Origin: CALWPV01 sp045632125
Lineage (GTDB): Bacteria; Bacillota; Clostridia; Lachnospirales; Bianqueaceae
Direction of reading: 5' to 3'
NCBI GenBank assembly: GCA_045632125.1
Contig: JAZQWC010000075.1
Span: 1 to 30,027, forward strand
Length of the DNA: 30,027 nucleotides
The translations under genes and the position numbers were made by a program. Positions within the stretch are counted from its first letter, which is position 1, and each line of letters begins with the position of its first letter. The notes below the pieces were generated by a model, which was not told where the DNA came from, did no database searches, and saw only the letters and a program-made list of their open reading frames with translations. Positions 6,665-15,111 of this stretch are shown piece after piece.

Positions 6665-7495
6665 TTATTTCGATCCTGCGTAGTCTTCTTTGATCCATCG
6701 GGCCACGCTGTCTGTCATATTCGATTCGATTACATGAGTGGCCACGGCCTTAACATCCTCCGTTGCATTGGCCACCGCGCAGGATTCATCGGCAATTTGG
6801 CACATGGATATGTCGTTTACGGAATCACCAAATACCACCAGCCGATCACAGCCCAGCTGCTTTTGCAGCTTTTGGATCGCTACTGCCTTGGTAGCACACT
6901 TAGGGTAAATACTGAACCAGCAGGCATCGCTGTAATTATCCTTTTGCAAGAAACAGCTCAGTTCCGGATCATCCTTTACCTGCAGATAGATCGGTTCCAG
7001 TTCTTCGAAACCGGCAATGAACTTGAAGAAAGAAATCTCATTATCAAACAAGGCTTCCTCATTGGATACACTGGCCAGTTTTTTGTCATTGGCATGTTCT
7101 TCCAAGTACTGCTGAAAACCTTCACTGCAATTGCTCTTACAATAAAGTTTTAACTCGCTTCCTTTAGCATAAGTTGTGATAAAACAGGAAGACATGATAG
7201 GTGCCAGAATAGGACGGAGTTTTTGGATCATGTCATCGGAGATCCGATTGATCTCGATTTCCCGACTGTCGCGCGGATTCGCAATGATACAGCCATCTCG
7301 GGTAATAACCGGAATCGTCAGATGCAGCGATTTCGTAATGGGTGCTGCACTATTGAAAGAACGGCCGGTGGCATAGGTGAAACACAGTCCCTGATCCAAC
7401 AGCTCATTCAATATGCAAACTGTTTCTGCTGACAGAGTTTGGTCATTTTGAAGCAAGGTTCCATCCAGATCGGTGACATACAAGGTCTTAGGCAT
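6665..7495 (-). CDS. Cof-type HAD-superfamily phosphatase
   Basis: A 276-residue haloacid-dehalogenase phosphatase of the Cof/type IIB subfamily, which typically dephosphorylates sugar phosphates or related metabolites in the cytoplasm. All four HAD motifs are visible: DLDGTLL near residues 9-15 (D9 nucleophile, D11 acid/base), ATGRS, the Lys of the KCATKAVAI region, and GDSVNDISM with the metal-binding acids. The region between motifs II and III is long enough for the C2 cap. I chose ATG 7495 because GAGGAGAG lies upstream; the frame is open to 7531, but the extra 12 codons are not homologous in character. It has its own promoter. The substrate is unknown. Confidence 0.87.
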   Translation of the reverse strand: MPKTLYVTDLDGTLLQNDQTLSAETVCILNELLDQGLCFTYATGRSFNSAAPITKSLHLTIPVITRDGCIIANPRDSREIEINRISDDMIQKLRPILAPIMSSCFITTYAKGSELKLYCKSNCSEGFQQYLEEHANDKKLASVSNEEALFDNEISFFKFIAGFEELEPIYLQVKDDPELSCFLQKDNYSDACWFSIYPKCATKAVAIQKLQKQLGCDRLVVFGDSVNDISMCQIADESCAVANATEDVKAVATHVIESNMTDSVARWIKEDYAGSK

Positions 7496-7529
7496 AATCA
7501 ATTTCTCTCCTCTCAAGCATTTCACGTCC

Positions 7530-7558
7530 ACTATACCATTCCTCGTTTAAAACTACAA
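7530..7558 (-). promoter_or_regulatory. sigma-A promoter of the HAD phosphatase gene
   Basis: On the minus strand TTGTAG (7553-7558) and TATAGT (7530-7535) are 17 bp apart, with a TGG extended -10. Confidence 0.75.
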
Positions 7559-7868
7559 CCTATTCCACAAAATGTAGGGTATTCGTTCTTACTCCCGCAA
7601 CATATCCAAATGCATATCTAACCTTGTATTGATATAGCCTGCCAACAGGTCCTCCAAATTCAGATATAGTATATGACCTTATCGGAACAATATCAACAGT
7701 ATCGGAATAACGTTCCACCAAATAGCGGAACAATACAACACGCTGCTTTCTACCACAGAAGGCACCTGCATAATTGCGCGGTGCCTTCTTTCCCCCTACA
7801 TGAGGCATTGTACATATATAGTTTTTGGAAGTTAAATCCTGCTTAATAGCAATCCACTCATCAATATC
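7532..7868. other. intergenic stretch between clpB and the HAD gene; in-frame open extension and a hairpin
   Basis: Between the HAD promoter and the clpB stop I see no confident gene. The minus strand stays open in the clpB frame from just after its TAA to a stop at 7560, 102 further codons, with an internal ATG at 7808 that has no ribosome site. The translation matches nothing I recognise. There are three loosely similar CGGAAcAATA-like direct repeats near 7683-7735. No T-tailed terminator for clpB was found. A decayed gene or 3' fusion remnant is possible. Confidence 0.35.
7757..7789. other. 10-bp-stem hairpin downstream of clpB
   Basis: AGAAGGCACC (7757-7766) pairs with GGTGCCTTCT (7780-7789) around a 13-nt loop. 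Neither strand has a proper T tract after it, so it may be a 3' stabilising structure or a weak terminator of clpB mRNA. Confidence 0.5.
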
Positions 7869-10457
7869 TTACGCCTTCAATCCTCTTCCGTCATAGTCGA
7901 TCACGATCTCAGTTCCCGGCTCCAGATCCTCAGCGATCATCTTACGTGCCAGCAAGGTCTCCAACTTCTGCTGGATGAAACGCTTCAGCGGACGGGCACC
8001 GTATACCGGGTCGTAGCCACCATCGATCAGATACTGCTTAGCAGCATCGGTCAGCTTCATGGACAGCTGGCGATCGGCCAGTCTGCGGCTCAGATCTTCC
8101 AGCAACAGATCCACAATACCACTGATGTTTTCCTTAGTCAGAGGCTTATAGAAAACGATCTCATCCAAGCGGTTCAAAAACTCCGGTCTAAAGGACTGCT
8201 TCAGCAGCATCTGCACTTGCTCCTTAGCTGCTTCGGTGATCTCGCCGCTCACCGGATCGATGCCCTCCAGAATCATAGAAGACCCCAGATTGGAAGTCAT
8301 AATGATAATGGTATTTTTAAAGTCAACGGTACGGCCCTGGGAATCGGTAATTCGACCATCATCCAGTACCTGAAGCAGCACATTGAACACATCGGGATGC
8401 GCCTTTTCCACCTCGTCAAACAGTACTACTGCATAGGGTTTGCGGCGTACCGCCTCTGTCAGCTGACCGCCCTCATCGTAGCCCACATATCCGGGAGGTG
8501 CTCCGATCAAACGAGATACCGAGTACTTTTCCATATATTCACTCATATCGATACGCACCATGCTGCGTTCATCATCGAACAAAGCCTGAGCCAGAGCTTT
8601 GGCTAACTCCGTTTTACCCACACCGGTGGGTCCCATGAACAAGAAGGAACCAATGGGACGGTCCGGATCCTGAATACCCGCACGGGAACGTAAAATCGCA
8701 TCGCACACCCGCTGCACCGCCTCATCCTGGCCGATCACCCGCTCATGCAGGGTATCATCCAAATGCAGCAGTTTCTCTCGCTCACTCTCCACCAATTTCG
8801 AAACCGGAATACCGGTCCACCGGGAGATGATCCGGGCGATCTCTTCCTCCGTCACCTTATCACGCAGCAGCGAAGCCGCCTGCTGCCCTTCTTCTTCCAG
8901 TTCCTCCGCCTTTTCCAGTTCTTTCTGCAGAGCCGGCAGACGACCATATTTCAGCTCAGCCAGCTTATCCAAATTATATTCATTTTCGGCCTTCTCGATC
9001 TGGGCATTCACCTGCTCGATCTCCTCGCGCAGCTTCTGCACTTTGCCGATGGCGTTCTTTTCATTCTCCCAACGAGCCTTCATCTCTTTGAACTGCTCTC
9101 GCAGATCCGCCAGTTCCTTTTGAATGTCGGCCAAATGCTCCTGGGACAGCTTGTCAGTCTCCTTTTTCAAGGCCGCTTCCTCGATCTCATACTGCATGAT
9201 CTTACGGGAGATCTCATCCAGCTCCGTGGGCATGGAATCGATTTCGGTACGGATCATGGCGCATGCCTCATCCACCAGATCAATGGCCTTATCCGGCAGG
9301 AAACGATCGGAAATATAGCGATTGGACAATACCGCTGCGGCGATCAGCGCCTGATCCTGAATCTTAACGCCATGATACACCTCGTAGCGCTCTTTCAGTC
9401 CACGCAGAATGGAAATGGTATCCTCCACCGCAGGCTCCGGCACCAACACCGGTTGGAAACGACGCTCCAGAGCCGCATCCTTTTCAATATACTGACGATA
9501 CTCGTTCAAAGTGGTGGCACCGATGCAGTGCAGCTCACCGCGTGCCAACATGGGCTTGAGCAGATTACCCGCATCCATGGCACCATCGGACTTACCCGCA
9601 CCCACAATGGTGTGCAGCTCATCGATGAACAGAATGATCTTACCGTCGCTGTTTTTGATCTCATTCAGCACCGCCTTCAAACGTTCCTCAAACTCACCAC
9701 GGAACTTGGCACCTGCAATGAGTGCGCCCATGTCCAAAGAAAAGATCTTGCGATCCTTCAAGCTATCCGGCACATCGCCCCGCACGATTCGCAGGGCCAA
9801 ACCCTCGGCAATGGCCGTTTTACCTACACCGGGCTCGCCGATCAAACAAGGATTATTCTTCGTTTTGCGGGACAAAATTCGAACCACACTGCGGATCTCG
9901 CTGTCCCGCCCGATCACCGGATCCAGCTTCTGCTGACGAGCCAGCTCCACCAAGTCCTGTCCGTATTTTTCCAAAACATCATAGGTACTCTCCGGATTAT
10001 CGGAGGTCACCCGGGCATTTCCACGGGTCTGCTTCAGTACCTCTCGGAAGATCTTCTCATCCATCCGGAAGGAAGTCAGCAGCTGTTTCAAAGCCGTCGA
10101 CGCCTTCACCATCAATCCCAGCATCAAATGCTCAACTGAGGTATACTCATCCTGCATGGCCGCTGCCTGCTTTTCTGCCTCTGCTAAAGCCGCTTCCAAA
10201 TCAGAAGATGCATACTGCTGGCTGCTGCCCTGGGAAACCTGCGGCAGCTTACGAATCGCTACCTCCAGCGCCTGCATCAGCGGCTGCACCGGCACACCCA
10301 TCTTCTCCAGCAGCGAACCGATCAGCCCGCCCTCCTGCTGCAGCAGAGCCAGAAGCAAATGCTCCTGCTCCACCTGCGGATTCTTGCGATCCATCGCCAA
10401 CGACTGCGCCCCCTGGATCGCCTCAATACTTTTCTGCGTCAATTTCTGAAAATTCAT
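7869..10457 (-). CDS. clpB: ATP-dependent disaggregase ClpB
   Basis: ClpB is a hexameric Hsp100 chaperone that threads aggregated proteins through its pore together with DnaK/DnaJ. At 862 residues it has full family length. In order: N-terminal Clp_N repeats (1-145); AAA1 with Walker A GEPGVGKT at 207-214 and Walker B IILFIDELHT; the coiled-coil M domain, rich in Glu, Lys and Leu (about 405-530), which separates ClpB from ClpC and ClpA; AAA2 with Walker A GPTGVGKT at 609-616 and Walker B VVLFDEVEKAHPDVF; and the C-terminal D2-small domain. ATG 10457 follows AAGGAGAAG. No CIRCE or CtsR-type repeat is visible in the 83-bp gap upstream, so control may come from the RHH gene's promoter or from elsewhere. 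Confidence 0.97.
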   Translation of the reverse strand: MNFQKLTQKSIEAIQGAQSLAMDRKNPQVEQEHLLLALLQQEGGLIGSLLEKMGVPVQPLMQALEVAIRKLPQVSQGSSQQYASSDLEAALAEAEKQAAAMQDEYTSVEHLMLGLMVKASTALKQLLTSFRMDEKIFREVLKQTRGNARVTSDNPESTYDVLEKYGQDLVELARQQKLDPVIGRDSEIRSVVRILSRKTKNNPCLIGEPGVGKTAIAEGLALRIVRGDVPDSLKDRKIFSLDMGALIAGAKFRGEFEERLKAVLNEIKNSDGKIILFIDELHTIVGAGKSDGAMDAGNLLKPMLARGELHCIGATTLNEYRQYIEKDAALERRFQPVLVPEPAVEDTISILRGLKERYEVYHGVKIQDQALIAAAVLSNRYISDRFLPDKAIDLVDEACAMIRTEIDSMPTELDEISRKIMQYEIEEAALKKETDKLSQEHLADIQKELADLREQFKEMKARWENEKNAIGKVQKLREEIEQVNAQIEKAENEYNLDKLAELKYGRLPALQKELEKAEELEEEGQQAASLLRDKVTEEEIARIISRWTGIPVSKLVESEREKLLHLDDTLHERVIGQDEAVQRVCDAILRSRAGIQDPDRPIGSFLFMGPTGVGKTELAKALAQALFDDERSMVRIDMSEYMEKYSVSRLIGAPPGYVGYDEGGQLTEAVRRKPYAVVLFDEVEKAHPDVFNVLLQVLDDGRITDSQGRTVDFKNTIIIMTSNLGSSMILEGIDPVSGEITEAAKEQVQMLLKQSFRPEFLNRLDEIVFYKPLTKENISGIVDLLLEDLSRRLADRQLSMKLTDAAKQYLIDGGYDPVYGARPLKRFIQQKLETLLARKMIAEDLEPGTEIVIDYDGRGLKA

Positions 10458-10503
10458 ATTTCTTCTCCTTGTAGTCTATATCTATTCTACTACTTCGTCA
10501 TTT

Positions 10504-10521
10504 TTCCGCCGAAGGGCGGAA
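10504..10521. other. GC-rich hairpin between the RHH gene and clpB
   Basis: TTCCGCC (10504-10510) pairs with GGCGGAA (10515-10521) around GAAG. It lacks a T tail in the minus-strand direction of transcription, so it is more likely an mRNA structure or processing site than a terminator. Confidence 0.5.
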
Positions 10522-10540
10522 GATGTTCGCGCTTCTCGCC

Positions 10541-11185
10541 TTAACAGATGGCATTGCCACCGGCCAAATACTTCCTATACCGATTTTCAATGCGAGCGGC
10601 AGCGGCCTGCGGCTGATCCAGCAGTTCAAAGAAGATCTTCATGCACTCATCCAGCACCTTGATGTACTCCGCCAGGATCTCGCCCATCTGCTCATTGCTT
10701 TTGATCTTTTCCGGCAGGCGCAGCACTCTGGTATAGCGGCCACTCTCGATCTTATAATTAGTATCGCCCACATAAGCTTGTTCCAATCGGGTCCAAAGTT
10801 TGAAAAACTGGTTCATATACAGGATCAAGCTATTGTTCTGGCTACGCAGCAGCACTTTGAGTTCACCTGCTGCTCCCTGTTGGTCGCGGTACAATTCCAC
10901 GCTGTAACGCACCGTGGGGTTATATTTATAGGCCAGAGCTGATCGCAGCGACATAGTAGAATCGGAAGGCTGCAGCATCAGCTGGAATGTGCCGGACCCG
11001 GTCAGCATGTTGATGGCCCGATCAAATACCTCCCGCATTCTTTTTTCCGGGGTCATATATGACACATATTCTGCCAAAATTTGATTGATCATATTCGAAC
11101 GGCTGGTGTTCATCCGATAGGCCAAGCGATCAACTTCTGCCACCACATCATCCATCAGCACCAGCGAATATACACTTTTATCCAT
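10541..11185 (-). CDS. ribbon-helix-helix N-terminal protein of unknown function
   Basis: A 214-residue protein. Its first 40 residues look like a ribbon-helix-helix DNA-binding domain of the CopG/Arc type: a beta strand (VYSLVLMDDVV), helix A (VAEVDRLAYRMN), the turn TSRSN and helix B (NMINQILAEYVSY). The remaining 170 residues, including a YKYNPTVRYSVELYRD strand region and long C-terminal helices, match no domain I recognise. ATG 11185 is chosen because GGAGG lies just upstream, rather than the frame start at 11200. It is transcribed toward clpB, 83 bp away. Three AT-rich 8-mers spaced exactly 21 bp cover its promoter, which fits autoregulation by an RHH protein. Confidence 0.6.
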   Translation of the reverse strand: MDKSVYSLVLMDDVVAEVDRLAYRMNTSRSNMINQILAEYVSYMTPEKRMREVFDRAINMLTGSGTFQLMLQPSDSTMSLRSALAYKYNPTVRYSVELYRDQQGAAGELKVLLRSQNNSLILYMNQFFKLWTRLEQAYVGDTNYKIESGRYTRVLRLPEKIKSNEQMGEILAEYIKVLDECMKIFFELLDQPQAAAARIENRYRKYLAGGNAIC

Positions 11186-11211
11186 AATGGTTTCCTCCAT
11201 TTCATGATTTC

Positions 11212-11239
11212 ATTATACTCAATTTATATAACTTGTCAA
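11212..11239 (-). promoter_or_regulatory. sigma-A promoter of the RHH gene (possibly through clpB)
   Basis: On the minus strand a perfect TTGACA (11234-11239) and a perfect TATAAT (11212-11217) are separated by 16 bp. Confidence 0.85.
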
Positions 11240-11273
11240 TACTTTTATATAATTTCAATTACGAGTTTTATAA
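11224..11273. promoter_or_regulatory. three TTATATAA-type boxes at exact 21-bp intervals
   Basis: TTATATAA at 11224-11231 and 11245-11252, and TTTTATAA (7/8 match) at 11266-11273, have centres exactly 21 bp, two helical turns, apart. The first lies in the promoter spacer and the second abuts the -35. This is a candidate operator for the RHH protein. The region is AT-rich, which tempers the claim. Confidence 0.5.
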
Positions 11274-11301
11274 TTTAGAAATCGAATCTTCAAATTCATC
11301 C

Positions 11302-11330
11302 TTGCCAATCCCGCTCAAATCCGCTATAGT
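11302..11330 (+). promoter_or_regulatory. sigma-A promoter of the GH78-like gene
   Basis: TTGCCA (11302-11307) and TATAGT (11325-11330) are separated by 17 bp. Confidence 0.75.
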
Positions 11331-11364
11331 AAAGCTAACTTATTAGCCCATACGGAGGTCTGTC

Positions 11365-13362
11365 ATGTTCATTTGCCATCCGGATTTTGTAAATCTTACT
11401 CCCATCAACGTATATCATAAAGAAATGGATCCAACGCCCGTACCAACGGTACCGAAGCAGTATCAGAACCGCCATATTCTATTTCGTAAAAAAATCAATC
11501 TGGTCAAAACTGAAAATGCCAGTCTGAAAATTACCGCTGACGATTATTATAAACTTTACATCAACGGTCAGTTCGTAACCCAAGGACCTGCCGCGGGATA
11601 TCCGAACCACTACTATTACAATGAAGTGGATGTCTCCGCTTATCTGCAGCCCGGTGAGAACACCATTGCTGTTCACACCTACTATCAGGGTCTCATCAAC
11701 CGGGTCTGGGTTTCCGGCGATCAGCTCCAATGCCTATACTTGAACTTAACCATCGATGGTCAGCCGGTCCTCACCTCCGATGAAACCTGGCTTTGCACCG
11801 ATCATACAGGCTTCACCTCCTTAGGCACCACCGGCTACGAAACTCAGTTTTTGGAATGCTACAACAGCAGTGCCCCCGAAGTGGGCTTCGAACGGCCGAA
11901 CTTTGACGACAGCAACTGGCAGCGAGCCGCTGTACTTCCGAATCCTGCATATCAGCTGGTTTCCCAGCCCACGAAGCAGTTGGCCTTTGAAACAGTATCT
12001 CCCAAAACGATCCAGCCCATTCCCGGCGGTCTTCGCATCGACTTGGGATTTGAGGCCGTAGCCTATTTGAACCTCACCGCCACCGGCGAATATGGCGATA
12101 TCATTACCATCCGCTGCAGTGAGGAATTAAACGAAGATGGCAGCGTCCGATATAACATGCGCTGTAACTGCTGCTACGAAGAGCAGTGGATCCTCTCCGG
12201 CCGTACCGATACCCTAAACCAATTTGACTACAAAGCTTTTCGCTATGCAGAGCTCCTGTTCCCGCCTTCGGTGCAGATCCATGACATCCATTTCACACTG
12301 CGCTACTATCCTTATAATAAAGAAGAAATTCAAGAGCGTCTGGCTGATCTTTATCCGGCCAACGAAACACTTCGTCCCATCCTGAAACTCTGCGCCGACA
12401 CTATTCTGTACGGCATGCAGGAAAACTTTGTGGACTGTCCCACCCGTGAAAAGGGTCAGTACCTGGGCGATGTATCCATTGCCGCCCGCTCCCACGCCGT
12501 GCTCACCGACGATACTACCATGATGAAAAAAGCCATCAGCGACTTCTTCGCCAGCAGTTTCATCTGCCCCGGCATCATGGCGGTGTCCGGTTCGTCCTTA
12601 ATGCAGGAGATCGCCGATTATTCACTGCAGCTGCCCGCCCAGATCTGCTGGCTGTTTACCCAGGACAACGACGTCCAATTTCTCCGCAGCGCGGAGCCCT
12701 ACCTAACGGCCCTTTACCAGTACTTTCTGCAGTACGAAACCTCCGAAGGGCTACTGGAAGGTGTGACCAAAAAGTGGAATCTGGTGGACTGGCCCGAAAA
12801 TCTGCGGGACGGCTACGACTTTCCGGTGACCCGCCCCATCGGTCCGGGCCTACACAACGTGATCAACGCCTTTTGGTGCGGCTTCCTGCAGTCCATGGAC
12901 GAATTTTATAGCTTGTTAGGCCTGCCGCCCACCGGGCGCACCGCAGGTGCGAAAAAGGCGTTTATTCGTGCCTTTTATAGTGCCGAACGGGGTCTGTATT
13001 GCGATAGTCCGGCGCTGACGCACTCCGCTATCCACTCCAACGTGCTGCCGCTGCTGTTTAACATCGGCACCGAGGATGAGGGTCTGCGCCGCCGTTTGAT
13101 CGACTATATTGCCCGCCGCGGCCTCAGCTCCATGGGCGTGTACATGGCCTACTTTACGCTGGCTGCCTTGATGCAGCAAGGTGAGTCCGAGTTGGCTCTA
13201 AAACTAACCTTGGATCCGGGCTGCTGGCTGAACATGCTGACGGAGGGGGCTACCACCACCTACGAAGCCTGGGGCAAAGATCAAAAATGGAATACCAGCC
13301 TGTTCCATCCTTGGGCGACCGCGCCGCTGATCGTGTTTGCTAAAGATGTACGTCCTTATTGA
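11365..13362 (+). CDS. GH78-like alpha-L-rhamnosidase
   Basis: A 665-residue glycoside hydrolase of the family 78 type, which removes terminal alpha-L-rhamnose from plant and bacterial glycans or glycosides. The N-terminal half is beta-rich, with jelly-roll accessory modules: residues 45-120 contain the typical ITADDYYKLYINGQFV and NEVDVSAYLQPGENTIAV. An (alpha/alpha)6 barrel follows, with DCPTREKGQYLGD at 357-369 where the family usually has a DCPxRDE-like acidic motif; E362 is the likely catalytic acid. The C-terminal part GATTTYEAWGKDQKWNTSLFHPWATAP is characteristic. There is no signal peptide, so it is probably cytoplasmic and acts on imported oligosaccharides. ATG 11365 follows GGAGG. 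It has its own promoter; no transporter is adjacent. Confidence 0.85.
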   Translation: MFICHPDFVNLTPINVYHKEMDPTPVPTVPKQYQNRHILFRKKINLVKTENASLKITADDYYKLYINGQFVTQGPAAGYPNHYYYNEVDVSAYLQPGENTIAVHTYYQGLINRVWVSGDQLQCLYLNLTIDGQPVLTSDETWLCTDHTGFTSLGTTGYETQFLECYNSSAPEVGFERPNFDDSNWQRAAVLPNPAYQLVSQPTKQLAFETVSPKTIQPIPGGLRIDLGFEAVAYLNLTATGEYGDIITIRCSEELNEDGSVRYNMRCNCCYEEQWILSGRTDTLNQFDYKAFRYAELLFPPSVQIHDIHFTLRYYPYNKEEIQERLADLYPANETLRPILKLCADTILYGMQENFVDCPTREKGQYLGDVSIAARSHAVLTDDTTMMKKAISDFFASSFICPGIMAVSGSSLMQEIADYSLQLPAQICWLFTQDNDVQFLRSAEPYLTALYQYFLQYETSEGLLEGVTKKWNLVDWPENLRDGYDFPVTRPIGPGLHNVINAFWCGFLQSMDEFYSLLGLPPTGRTAGAKKAFIRAFYSAERGLYCDSPALTHSAIHSNVLPLLFNIGTEDEGLRRRLIDYIARRGLSSMGVYMAYFTLAALMQQGESELALKLTLDPGCWLNMLTEGATTTYEAWGKDQKWNTSLFHPWATAPLIVFAKDVRPY

Positions 13363-13421
13363 TTTTTTCCGGGTGAAGTTTTTGTTAACCAATACTACCC
13401 ATAGGATTTTCCCTTTGGTTG

Positions 13422-13430
13422 TGGTATAAT
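13422..13430 (+). promoter_or_regulatory. extended -10 promoter of the ABC transporter gene
   Basis: TGG followed by TATAAT (13425-13430); no convincing -35 at 16-18 bp upstream. Confidence 0.6.
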
Positions 13431-13466
13431 GACAGAATCTAATATTTTATACATAGGAGTGTATTC

Positions 13467-15065
13467 ATGAGAGATTTAATTGACATGTTCAAATTTGTTG
13501 ACAAGAAACGCATGTTTTTTGTTTTCTTCCTGGGCATCGTATATAACCTTTCGGTTTATGGTGCTTCTTTCAGTTTGAGCTACTTTGTAACCAGTCCGCT
13601 GACGGTTACCAAGCTGACTCACCTGCTGATCTGCCTGGGTATCCTGTATGCGCTGTCCTTAGTGCTGCGTTTTGTGTACATCAAGTTTTCCCAGGTCTTC
13701 CTGTTCCGGATCCAGCTGGACGCGGAGAAGTTTTTCTTCGAAAAGCTGCAGAATATGGATCCTAAGAACATCAGCAAATACCACACCGGTTATATTCAGG
13801 ATTCCATCACCAATACATCCGTGGAATATGCCTGCTTCTTTGAAACTGTACTGGATGAACTGATCCCGGTTATCGTAGGTTTGGGTTCCTTCATTTATGT
13901 ATCTTTGACTCAATCCCTGCTGATCGGCAGCATCATGCTGGCTCTGTTCGTGCTCACCTTCATCGTGCGTATCAAACAGACCAAGCGTAAGGCTCCCTTC
14001 TCTGCAAAGTTCAGCCGTATCCGTGCTTCCTACTATGCCACTCTGATCGACTTTATCCAGAACATCTTCTCGGTGATCAAGCTGGGTGCTCACAAATTCA
14101 GCAGTCAGGTGATCGCAGCGAAGCGCAAACTCTTCTTCAAAGACCTGCAGGAACTGGAAAACCAGAGTGCCAAGGTATATGTTACCTTCGACTTCTTTAT
14201 TGATTTGATCTACGTATTCATCGTGGTAGCTTCCATTATTACCATGAAAAACGGCGGAGATCCGCTGCCCTACTTGGTATTCTACCTGAGCATCATCGGC
14301 AAGATCAGCACCCAGCTGACCACCTGTTCCAAAGAAGTGGAACACGTTGTTAAGTTCTGGGTTATGAAGAAGCAGCTGGATGAGATCATGGCCAACGATA
14401 ACGAAATGACCGAAGTGGATCAGTGGAACAACCTGAGCATTCAGAATGGCGAATTCTCCTATCAGGATCGCAGCGAATTGATCCGTCTGCCGCGCTTCGA
14501 ATTCAAGAAGGGCGATAAGATCAGTCTTATGGGTGAATCCGGTCAGGGTAAGACCACCATTTTGAATGTGCTTTCCGGTATCTATCCTTTGAATTCCGGT
14601 TCCATCACCGTCGACGGCAAGGTGATCTCCAATCCGAAATTGGATGTGGCTTACATTTCCCAGGATGTGGAACTCTTTGACCTGTCCATCCGTGAGAATC
14701 TGACCCTGGGTCAGGACATCAGCGAAGAACGTCTGCTGGCTATGCTGGAAGATGCCGGCCTGACCGAATGGTATAACAATTTGGAAAATGGCCTCGACGA
14801 GATGATTGGTGAAAAGGGTGCGAAGCTTTCCGCCGGTCAGCGTCAGCGTTTGAACATCATCCGCGGCATTTTGATCGATAAAGATGTATACTTCTTCGAT
14901 GAGCCTACCTCTAATCTGGACAGCGAGTCCGAAGAAAAGATCGTCAACATGATCGACAAATACCTGCACGACAAGACCTATCTGGTGGTTACCCACCGCG
15001 ACAGCATCAAGCGTCTGTGCAACAAACACTACGTATTTGAAGATCACACCCTGTGTGAGGCATAA
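13467..15065 (+). CDS. half-size ABC exporter (fused membrane and ATPase domains)
   Basis: A 532-residue half-transporter expected to dimerise in the cytoplasmic membrane. Residues 1-310 contain about six hydrophobic segments (for example FFVFFLGIVYNLSVYG, LLICLGILYALSLVL, LIGSIMLALFVLTFI, FFIDLIYVFIVVASII). The ATPase domain follows: Walker A GESGQGKTT at 356-364, signature LSAGQRQRL at 454-462, Walker B YFFDEPTS with D478 and E479, and switch histidine VTHR. ATG 13467 follows AGGAG. No partner half-transporter, peptide or modification gene lies next to it, so it may be a homodimer or pair with a distant gene. The substrate is unknown; lipid, peptide or drug export is typical of the fold. 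Confidence 0.9.
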   Translation: MRDLIDMFKFVDKKRMFFVFFLGIVYNLSVYGASFSLSYFVTSPLTVTKLTHLLICLGILYALSLVLRFVYIKFSQVFLFRIQLDAEKFFFEKLQNMDPKNISKYHTGYIQDSITNTSVEYACFFETVLDELIPVIVGLGSFIYVSLTQSLLIGSIMLALFVLTFIVRIKQTKRKAPFSAKFSRIRASYYATLIDFIQNIFSVIKLGAHKFSSQVIAAKRKLFFKDLQELENQSAKVYVTFDFFIDLIYVFIVVASIITMKNGGDPLPYLVFYLSIIGKISTQLTTCSKEVEHVVKFWVMKKQLDEIMANDNEMTEVDQWNNLSIQNGEFSYQDRSELIRLPRFEFKKGDKISLMGESGQGKTTILNVLSGIYPLNSGSITVDGKVISNPKLDVAYISQDVELFDLSIRENLTLGQDISEERLLAMLEDAGLTEWYNNLENGLDEMIGEKGAKLSAGQRQRLNIIRGILIDKDVYFFDEPTSNLDSESEEKIVNMIDKYLHDKTYLVVTHRDSIKRLCNKHYVFEDHTLCEA

Positions 15066-15073
15066 AATGAAAC

Positions 15074-15110
15074 AAGGAGCGACCTTTATCACGAAGGCCG
15101 CTCCTTTTAC
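15074..15110. terminator. bidirectional terminator between ABC exporter and Crp/Fnr gene
   Basis: AAGGAGCG (15074-15081) pairs with CGCTCCTT (15099-15106), with an inner CCTT/AAGG pairing and a TTTT tail on the plus strand. It lies between convergent genes. Confidence 0.8.
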
Positions 15111-15111
15111 A

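Noticed and set aside
7560..7808. 82-residue minus-strand gene after clpB
   Set aside because: No ribosome site before the ATG and an unrecognised product; the frame is simply part of the open stretch that continues from the clpB stop.
8745..10139. 464-codon open frame antisense to clpB
   Set aside because: It lies wholly opposite a clear clpB, has no ribosome site and translates to a low-complexity Leu/Gln/His-rich peptide; it reflects codon bias of clpB.
10458..10540. CIRCE or CtsR operator upstream of clpB
   Set aside because: Neither the CIRCE inverted repeat nor a CtsR direct heptad repeat is present; only a small GC-rich hairpin is seen.
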